18,387 bases of DNA from UBA6382 sp963631415. GTDB lineage: Bacteria; Bacteroidota; Bacteroidia; Bacteroidales; Bacteroidaceae. Made by a program: the position numbers and the translations under genes. Of the stretch, positions 1 to 5,727 are shown in pieces. Position 1 is the first letter of the stretch, and every line of letters begins with the position of its first letter. The notes below the pieces were generated by a model. It worked only from the letters and a program-made list of their open reading frames with translations, ran no database searches and had not been told where the DNA came from. Where the stretch lies: NCBI GenBank assembly GCA_963631415.1, contig CAVGQS010000035.1:1-18387 (forward strand), read 5' to 3'.

Positions 1-69
1 GCGAGTCGGTGGCTGAAGCACTGGGTGTGGACGTGGAATGGGTTGACCATATGGAAGCCATAGGATAGT
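1..69 (+). pseudogene. Possible C-terminal end of an ORF entering from the left
   Basis: A plus-strand frame (codons from position 3) is open from the window edge to a TAG at 67-69 and reads ESVAEALGVDVEWVDHM followed by EAIG. The composition is protein-like. It resembles the kind of sequence found in large polyvalent phage proteins, but it is far too short to assign. Its last codons overlap the minus-strand AAA_4-type fragment, where that fragment's family similarity stops, so this may be one side of a recombination junction rather than a natural gene end. The function is unknown. Confidence 0.2.
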
Positions 70-286
70 TCCTGTCCTCAATGCCCAAACGTGCACGCAG
101 AGACTGATTGCTCATCTTTTCGTTGGATACGTATTTCAGGCAAGCATGTTGGTAGCAAGCTCTGACACGCTCTGTTTTATCCAAGTCAGCAAACTTGCGG
201 TATGAGAACACCGTTGCAGTGGTCCTATTCTCTTGCAGTTGGAAACGTACTGGTGGTAATTGGTATAACTCCACATAGAATATGAC
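53..286 (-). pseudogene. C-terminal fragment of an AAA_4/AlbA_2-type putative DNA-binding protein
   Basis: The minus-strand frame opens directly after a TAA at 287-289 and has no start codon. It reads through ELYQLPP, then FADLDKTERVRACYQHACLKY, then VSNEKMSNQSLRARLGIEDRNYPMAS. The block ERVRACYQHACLKYVSNE..NQSLR.R.GI is typical of the C-terminal winged-helix part of Bacteroidetes ATP-binding proteins annotated as AAA_4, AlbA_2 or RecG-like; I recognise this from memory of the family. Only about 78 residues remain. The large N-terminal part is missing, and family-like sequence ends at about position 53, where one expects a further RII..TI..GLI helix. It is a remnant truncated at both ends. 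Its upstream end abuts the two hairpins at 304-359. Confidence 0.6.
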
Positions 287-303
287 TTATCCGATATTTT
301 AAA

Positions 304-326
304 GTTCCTCGTTGAAAACGAGGAAC
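304..326. repeat. Perfect 10-bp hairpin, first of an adjacent pair
   Basis: The arm GTTCCTCGTT (304-313) is followed by the loop GAA and the exact complement AACGAGGAAC (317-326). It lies only 5 nt from a second perfect hairpin. The pair sits between the minus-strand AAA_4-type remnant and the start of similarity to the polyvalent protein. Neither arm is followed by a T-run on either strand, so it does not look like an ordinary terminator. Confidence 0.85.
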
Positions 327-331
327 GGGAC

Positions 332-359
332 TTAAAGAAGGCTTGAAAGCCTTCTTTAA
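332..359. repeat. Perfect 13-bp hairpin, second of an adjacent pair
   Basis: The arm TTAAAGAAGGCTT (332-344) is separated by GA from its exact complement AAGCCTTCTTTAA (347-359). As single-stranded DNA it would form a stem of 11-12 bp with a small TTGA-type loop. The 3' arm overlaps the first codons of the truncated polyvalent frame, whose open stretch begins after a TGA at 344-346. It may be a recombination or end structure of a mobile element; that is inference. Confidence 0.85.
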
Positions 360-3300
360 AAGGTGGCGCGACCATCAAGGAGAAGATTGCTTCGGAGCAG
401 GCACGTCTGAAAGCCATTGAGGATGCGAAGAAAGAGCTGGAGCATTGGCGGAAGATTGCTGGGGTGAACGCTGAGAGAAAGAAAATAGCGGAAGAGGAAG
501 AGAAGAAGAAAGGCACTGCTACCGCCTTAACCCCTAGTCAGTCTTTCGATGAAGCAGGTGCTGTCGCTTCAGACCTTTCTGAAGGCAAAGTTACTGACAA
601 TTCCGAAGAAACCAAAAGTTCAGAAGAGAAAGTTGAGGAGACAGAGCCGACTGAGGCTAACACAGAAGAGACTACGGAAGAGGCTAAAGAAGAGATAACT
701 CCCGAACAGGAGGCATCTGCTGCTGATGTAGAGGGGAATGACGAGAACGCAACGTCCGCAGAAGAAAAAGAACCGAATGCACCTTCACAAGAGGGCTCAT
801 CCCGAAGCGGAGTAGAGGAAAACACACAGACGGAAGAGGAATCTTCCAAGGACGATGCCACAGCACGTGAGCATCGTTCCGAAGGTGTGCGCCCCTTGAC
901 TGACGTGGAGCGTGCCCTGCGTGACGAGATTGTCTCCCTGATGCGGAAGAACGGCTTGGAGGTCATCACGGACGAGAAGGAAGGACAGAGGGTGCTGGAC
1001 TGGGCGAACGGGAAAGGGGTAAGGCTTATGGCTTTTGGAGAGCCTTATGACTATGAACAGTATCCTCTGGGACGCGTTGAGCCCAACCTTGCTGACAAAA
1101 AAGTGGAAGTGGTACACGCAACTTCGCAGCATGGATTTTCCAATTACAAGGAAGCCTATGATTGGGGTGTAAAGAATCTATGCAAAACCTATACTCCCGA
1201 ACAAACTGGAGGAAAAGGATTTGTGGAGATTAATCCGAAGATAATAGACAAATATATTTCAAAAGATGCAAGAAATGCAAGTTCAAATGAAGACTTACAT
1301 TATGCCGTATTAAAGGTCATTCCACAAATCATAAAGAATGGAATTGACGTTGAAACTCATCCCAATTTTGCAAAGAAGGATGGGAAACGCGCTCCTAAAA
1401 ACGGATATGACAAGAATGCGCTTGTTCATCGTGTTTATGCAGCGGTAACTGTAGACGGGCAATTGTGCCGCGTAAAGATTACGATGAAAGAAAATTTGCA
1501 AGATAACACGCTTGCGAACAAACCATATTCGTATGAGGTAGAAGACATATCAACGAAAATAGAGTCGTTGGAACCCATTGGTGACAAGGTCAACGAAAAC
1601 CAAGTCGGCATTTCCAACAACTCTATTAGTGTTGCAAATTTACTGAACGGCGTTGAAATGTCCTACAATCCGGGCGCAAAAGTTTTGGATGAGAGCAAAA
1701 AACGTATGAAGTCTGCTTTCGATTCGACGGCGTTGGATAAATTGGAAGGTCGTGGAACATTGCAGTCCGAAGTAACTGACGTGACTGACCTACCGAAGGA
1801 TATGGCATACCGTGAAACCGACGTAAACGAACTTGAGGACATTCTTGAAGAGGGTATCATGCGCGAAATTCCGTATGAAAAAACAGTAGAGGGGATAGAT
1901 ACATCAGATTCAGTGTCAAGACGTGGTTTTGTATTCAATTTCGGTCGTGAACATGGGCGTTCTCATGGGGTTAAGGCTTTCGCTAAGGGCGCACCATGGA
2001 CTATTGTTTCGAACGGCGGAAGCACGGCAAGCGGAACGGCGCAGAAAGTCATCATAGGTTTCCCGGGAAACGTAACACAATGGAGGACTGGTTACCACGG
2101 GCGTTACACCAAACCGACGAATTTTGATGAAATCGAGCATGGCAAGGCTTTGGCAATAAGGTTTGACGAGGATGGTTATATCGCCGAACTCCCCATAGGT
2201 CAGATGAAAGTCTGGGTGTACGACAAAGAAGGCAAACTACACGAATTCACGCCATACACAGAGGATGCCAAGATAACCGACAAGGTTCGTTTCTTCCGCA
2301 CAGAGAGCGGTGAGGCATACGGCTACACGGTGGGCGGCAAGATTTACATCGACCCGAGGATAGCTACGGCGGAGACTCCGATACACGAGTATGCGCACCT
2401 TTGGGCTTCGGCTCTGAAGGCTGAGAACCCTCAGGAGTGGAAGAACGTGGTGTCGCTGATGAAGGGAACGGCCATTTGGGACGAGGTGAAGGAGCGCTAT
2501 CCCGAGCTGAAGACCGATGATGCGATTGCCGACGAGGTGTTGGCTCATTATTCAGGACGCAGAGGTGCGGAGCGGTTGCGTGAGGAGGAGCGGAAAGCCA
2601 AGGAGGAGAAGGACATCTTCGCCATGGCTGAGAAGCTGTCCGCCATAGACCGACTGAAGCGTGCACTTGATGCCTTCTGGAAGGGTGTGGCTGACTTCCT
2701 TCATATCCACTACACCAGTGCCGAGGAAGTTGCCGACCGGGTGATGAAGGACTTGATGGACGGTGTTGACCCAAGGAAGTTCGGTGTGGATGAAAATGCC
2801 AGCTTCCAGTTCGTTGGCGAGAAGGGCGCAGTCGCTTCTGATATAGAAGAGGTGAATGAGCGGTTCAATGAGCAACTGAAGACACTGACAGAGAGAAATG
2901 CGGATAGCGTGGTATTCTCGTTAGGGCATCCATCAGCAGTACTGCAATCCGCCGGCGTTGAGAACAAACCAATGAAACTATATGGCAACAAGGTGATGAA
3001 GAAGATGCGCAAGCACGGCTTCGCATTAGAGGAACTGCGCGACTTGCCTCGTGCGGTGGCAGACCCTATTGCTGTATTTAACAACTATGGAGAGGACGGC
3101 AACCGCTCAATCCTTACAGAGTTGAGAACCAGACAGGGCAACTTTCTTGTTTCTGTGAATATTGGCAAGGACGCAGATGTAGACTTCAATATTGTGCGTT
3201 CTGTATTTGGTAAAGGTGATGAGAATGTGGTAGGTTGGATAAACAAGGGGTTGGCTACCTATATAAACAAGAAGAAAGCCCTAACATTCCTGTCCCATCA

Positions 3301-3848
3301 ATCCGCACCAATAGCGGCAACAGCAGCAAACGTAGAGCTTTTATCTGCGACAAAGTTAGTTGAAAACTTTGAAAATCCAAAGGTTGACGGCATAAGAAAT
3401 ACCGAAACGGCAAGGGAAGAGGCTGATGAAAATGCGGAAGAATTGAAGCTTCGCACAAGCGAGGAACTCAATTCCGAATATGGAGAGCGCTGGTTGAACG
3501 TGCGGGTCACAGGGACAGGTCCTTTGACCCTAATTCACCATTGTGATATTCTTATGGGTCAAAGAACCTGTCCCTGTGACCCTTCTATTGATCTATAAAC
3601 GAAGAAACGGACGAAACCTCGACAGCCAATGAAAGAATTTCATCCCGTCAAACTGAAGTCTCGTCCGATTCGGGTGCAAATTTAGACAATAGAATTGAAT
3701 TGCCAAGTGATTACAAGGAAAAACTTTCTGCAATTCCCAAAAGTTGTTGGCAGAATCTAAAGAAAAAGCTCTTCGCTTTATCGAGGCCCTCCGCAACCAT
3801 CGTGTAACCACAATAACAAGTAAAGAGCTTGATTTTGCGCCAAGATAG
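347..3848 (+). pseudogene. Phage-type large polyvalent protein (zincin plus MuF_C-like domain), truncated and interrupted
   Basis: The open frame runs from after the TGA at 344-346 to a TAA at 3596-3598; the first usable start is GTG 464 (1044 residues). The stretch from 347 (GGATIKEKIASEQARLKAIE) already looks like the coiled-coil part of such proteins, so the 5' end is missing. Order from GTG 464: an acidic Glu/Thr/Ser linker (about 10-145); an LRDEIVSLMRKNGLEVITDE block (about 150-190); a region resembling phage BECR-type nuclease domains (about 279-360); an unidentified domain (about 445-610); a zincin-like domain with H641-E-Y-A-H645 and a candidate third ligand E691; and a MuF_C-like domain (about 816-965) containing the HPSAVLQSAGVENKPMKLYG segment. 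A palindromic insert at 3497-3601 ends the frame. Beyond it the original frame resumes (3598-3807), then shifts near 3735 into a frame reading LAESKEKALRFIEALRNHR and ending at TAG 3846-3848. MuF-type proteins are phage head or injected effector proteins. Domain names are from memory, and a functional product is doubtful. Confidence 0.65.
3497..3601. mobile_element. REPIN/MITE-like palindromic insertion inside the polyvalent gene
   Basis: Two 27-nt arms, 3504-3530 and 3556-3582, are inverted copies with one mismatch (GGGTCACAGGGACAGG... against ...CCTGTCCCTGTGACCC), separated by a 25-nt spacer. The core motif GGGACAGG...CCTGTCCC is the kind seen in REP/REPIN elements mobilised by RAYT (Y1-type) transposases. 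The flanks carry AACG at 3497-3500 and at 3598-3601. Deleting one AACG plus the DNA between (101 bp) joins TGG TTG AAC to GAA GAA ACG and restores the reading frame (ERWLNEETDETSTANERIS). No transposase gene is present, so it would have moved in trans. Without removal it supplies the last codons and stop of the upstream ORF. Confidence 0.75.
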
Positions 3849-4201
3849 TTTAAAACTTTGAGAACAAAAAGTTTTCGGAGATGTAAAATGCGGATTATCT
3901 TGAAGTTGCAGACGAGTGAGGAGAAAATATTTGTCGCAAAACAAGAGGTGGTTTTACGCATACCGTTGTGGGGGGGAAACACCTCTGTTGAAAAAACTAG
4001 GACTTCAGTTCATCAGAGAGCCACTTGGCATCATTTTGCGCGGACCGGACGTTTCCGGACTCCGAGAAAAGGTTAGCCGTTTCCGCGAAAACGGGAAGCC
4101 ATTTCTGTTTGAACGGCTATCCGTTTCCGCGGAAATTGGAACGCCAGGTGGCTCTCTGATGAAGAGAAGTCCTTGTCTGATGAAACGAGGTGGCGTAAAA
4201 A
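3849..4201. other. Structured non-coding stretch between element remnants
   Basis: I see no convincing gene here; the ORFs of 72-109 codons on both strands follow the palindromes and lack family features. It contains a short AAAACT/AGTTTT stem (about 3853-3875), an AGAGGTG...CACCTCT stem around a run of seven G (3944-3987), a long imperfect inverted repeat (3999-4173) and, inside that, two copies of a CCGTTTCCGCG motif. The content suggests a non-autonomous palindromic element or a cluster of REP-like units next to polyvalent-gene debris. Confidence 0.45.
3999..4173. repeat. Imperfect 31-nt inverted repeat enclosing smaller hairpins
   Basis: Left arm 3999-4029 and right arm 4143-4173 are inverted copies with 3 mismatches in 31; the shared core is TTCATCAGAGAGCCA on the left and its complement on the right. 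The 113-nt interior has further stems: AGCCGTT with AACGGCT, CCGTTT with AAACGG, and CCGGA with TCCGG. A second TCTGATGAA copy lies just outside the right arm. The design resembles a MITE or a compound REP element. No target duplication is obvious. Confidence 0.7.
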
Positions 4202-4279
4202 ATGAAGAAAATAGGAAAAGATTTGTGCGATAGAGTTTTGTCGTGCAATTTTGATGAAGTAACTTTGCCGGAAGAGTAA
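4202..4279 (+). CDS. Very short hypothetical ORF (25 residues)
   Basis: ATG 4202 to TAA 4279 encodes MKKIGKDLCDRVLSCNFDEV plus TLPEE. It begins right after the palindromic region and stops 14 nt before the ATG of the next small ORF, so the two could be co-transcribed. It is too short for any family assignment and could be chance or a leader peptide. Support is only its position and its protein-like composition. Confidence 0.25.
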   Translation: MKKIGKDLCDRVLSCNFDEVTLPEE

Positions 4280-4293
4280 CGAATTTATTGAGT

Positions 4294-4506
4294 ATGTCAG
4301 ACGAAAGAACGGAGAGGGACGACGTTTTTATCAACGACTTTCATAGAGAGCAATACTTGCGCTGTAAGGCTACGGACGAGCGAATGAAGTCGAAACATTA
4401 TACCGTGGAATTTGCGAGAGCGCAGTCCAAGCGAATGAAAGAGCTGGTGCGGAAGGCAGAAGAAGAAATGAGGAAAAAGAAGAAATCCTCTAAGGCTGGG
4501 CAATAG
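4294..4506 (+). CDS. Small highly charged hypothetical protein (70 residues)
   Basis: ATG 4294 is preferred over the in-frame TTG two codons upstream. The product starts MSDERTERDDVFINDFHREQ, is rich in Arg, Lys, Glu and Asp, and ends in a lysine-rich helical tail (EEEMRKKKKSSKAGQ). It has no signal peptide and no membrane segment. The region around residues 38-62 is probably a single long amphipathic helix. It lies between the remnant of a polyvalent phage gene and another tiny ORF, which suggests an accessory protein of the same mobile element. I do not recognise the family. Confidence 0.45.
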   Translation: MSDERTERDDVFINDFHREQYLRCKATDERMKSKHYTVEFARAQSKRMKELVRKAEEEMRKKKKSSKAGQ

Positions 4507-4597
4507 GCATTGGCAGTGCAGTTTCAGCCAAGGGCAGTTGAACTTAGAGGATGTTTAAAACAAAAGAGAATAAAAGAGATTAACGAAAATTTTAAAA

Positions 4598-4744
4598 ATG
4601 CAACAGGAAAAGAACGACAAGCAACCGTCGACGCAGCCATTGCAGAACGGAAACGAAACGCCGAAGCAGCAAGAGCAGGACGAGGCGAGAGAGTGGAACA
4701 AAATGGCGATAATGTTGAGAGCGCTAAAGAAAATGCGGGAATAA
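4598..4744 (+). CDS. Small Gln-rich hypothetical protein (48 residues)
   Basis: ATG 4598, preceded by an A/T-rich stretch typical of Bacteroidetes start regions, encodes a product beginning MQQEKNDKQPSTQPLQNGNE and ending REWNKMAIMLRALKKMRE. It has a disordered Gln/Pro/Asn-rich half and a short basic amphipathic helix. A competing frame over the same DNA (4510-4812, TTG start) would read KRIKEINENFKNATGKERQA; it has no ATG and no recognisable domain. One of the two is probably real, and I favour the ATG frame. It is likely an accessory gene of the mobile remnant. Confidence 0.35.
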   Translation: MQQEKNDKQPSTQPLQNGNETPKQQEQDEAREWNKMAIMLRALKKMRE

Positions 4745-4833
4745 AGAAAGGTGCTGCAAAAGAGGCGGCATCAAAGGAGACCGTCTTGGCAGAGGTCTCT
4801 CGCAGTTTGTGAGCGGCGTTGAACTATACGATA

Positions 4834-4876
4834 ATACCGCCAGAAGTTTGTCGGATCTGGAGACTTCTGACGGTAT
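4834..4876. repeat. 14-bp stem-loop in element debris
   Basis: ATACCGCCAGAAGT (4834-4847) pairs with ACTTCTGACGGTAT (4863-4876) with one mismatch across a 15-nt loop. There is no T-run after it, so a terminator role is unlikely. It lies in a frame (4809-5009) whose only protein-like stretch is AKLRFEDAKRGDAIEQENER, which recalls the coiled parts of polyvalent proteins. Confidence 0.55.
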
Positions 4877-5027
4877 CGTTGATGCGAAATTACGTTTTGA
4901 AGATGCAAAGAGAGGGGACGCAATAGAACAAGAAAACGAAAGGTATCAGCCAGCGAGTTATGGAGATAAGAGACTCCCTACTCCCTACGTCCGTAACGTA
5001 CTCTGGTGAATTCCTTTCTTAATAGTG

Positions 5028-5058
5028 CAAAGGTAATGTAAGGTTTTGAAAGTCCAAA
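5028..5058 (-). promoter_or_regulatory. Bacteroidetes-type promoter without an obvious gene downstream
   Basis: On the minus strand TTTG (5055-5058) is followed after exactly 19 nt by TACCTTTG (5028-5035), matching the TTTG-N19-TAnnTTTG consensus of the Bacteroidetes primary sigma factor. It points left into element debris, where no minus-strand gene begins. It may be a relic promoter or drive an antisense RNA. Confidence 0.4.
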
Positions 5059-5191
5059 TTTTGATGGCGTGAAAAATGTTTGGGATAGCATAAGCCGAGC
5101 CGTCGAAATGCTAGGTTCGGCGTTTGCTGATTTAGTGATTTTTTGGGGAAGCGGCATGTTTTCTGTTGCGCGGGCGCACGGTTTGAGATAA
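5042..5191 (+). pseudogene. Decayed second fragment of a polyvalent protein gene
   Basis: The frame between TAA 5039-5041 and TAA 5189-5191 begins GFESPNFDGVKNVWDSISRA. Its first twelve residues match the post-MuF_C segment NFENPKVDGIRN of the large gene upstream at 6 of 12 positions. The underlying DNA is also similar (TTTTGAAA.TCCAAA then TTGA.GGC). It has no start codon. The later part (AVEMLGSAFADLVIFW) is hydrophobic and unassigned. It suggests a duplicated or rearranged copy of the same gene type, ended by chromosomal DNA just before queF. The match is short. Confidence 0.3.
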
Positions 5192-5197
5192 TGTGGC

Positions 5198-5205
5198 TAA
5201 TTTTG
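5198..5205 (+). promoter_or_regulatory. Candidate -7 element of queF
   Basis: TAATTTTG fits TAnnTTTG and ends 13 nt before the queF ATG, which would give a very short leader. No TTTG is found at the right distance upstream, so the assignment is weak. I see no preQ1 riboswitch in the 200 nt upstream. Confidence 0.35.
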
Positions 5206-5218
5206 CCGGCGCCAAAAA

Positions 5219-5704
5219 ATGGCGAATACAGAAAACAAGCTGATTATGGAACGTAAGGATGAGGGACTGAAGGCCCTGGGGACAAAGACGCGTTACGCAA
5301 CGGACTATGCGCCGGAGGTGTTGGAGACCTTCCAAAACAAGCACCCGGAGAATGACTACTGGGTGAGGTTCAACTGCCCGGAGTTTACGTCGCTGTGCCC
5401 GATTACGGGGCAGCCCGACTTTGCGGAGATAAGAATTTCGTACTTGCCCGACGCCAAGATGGTCGAGAGCAAGAGTCTGAAACTCTATCTGTTCAGTTTC
5501 CGCAATCACGGTGACTTTCACGAAGATTGCGTAAACAAGATAATGAAGGATTTAATTGCGCTGATGGACCCGAAGTATATAGAGGTGACGGGAATCTTCA
5601 CGCCGCGCGGTGGCATCAGCATCTATCCGTATGCCAACTACGGCAGGCCAGGAACGAAATACGAAGAGATGGCGGAGTTCCGCATGCTGCACCACGACAT
5701 GTAG
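5219..5704 (+). CDS. queF: NADPH-dependent 7-cyano-7-deazaguanine reductase (preQ0 reductase)
   Basis: This cytosolic enzyme reduces the nitrile of preQ0 to the amine of preQ1 with NADPH, the step before insertion of the queuosine precursor into tRNA. The 161-residue product has the size of the short unimodular QueF class. Visible signatures are C60 in SLCPITGQPD, the nucleophile that forms the thioimide with preQ0; D67 in the same motif as proton donor; the ESKSLKLYLFSFRNH block (E83-H97), which is the QueF fingerprint for NADPH binding; and H101-E102 (DFHED) for substrate recognition. It starts at ATG 5219 just after element debris and converges on dnaX with a 23-nt gap. No other queuosine gene is in the window. 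Confidence 0.96.
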   Translation: MANTENKLIMERKDEGLKALGTKTRYATDYAPEVLETFQNKHPENDYWVRFNCPEFTSLCPITGQPDFAEIRISYLPDAKMVESKSLKLYLFSFRNHGDFHEDCVNKIMKDLIALMDPKYIEVTGIFTPRGGISIYPYANYGRPGTKYEEMAEFRMLHHDM

Positions 5705-5727
5705 CGGCGGCAAAGCTCACACACCCC

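Noticed and set aside
3504..3582. Rho-independent terminator reading of the 27-nt palindrome
   Set aside because: The loop is 25 nt, no T-run follows either arm, and the frame restoration points to an inserted element.
5010..5218. preQ1 riboswitch ahead of queF
   Set aside because: No compact stem-loop with the A-rich tail of the preQ1 classes is visible, and the likely leader is only a few nucleotides.
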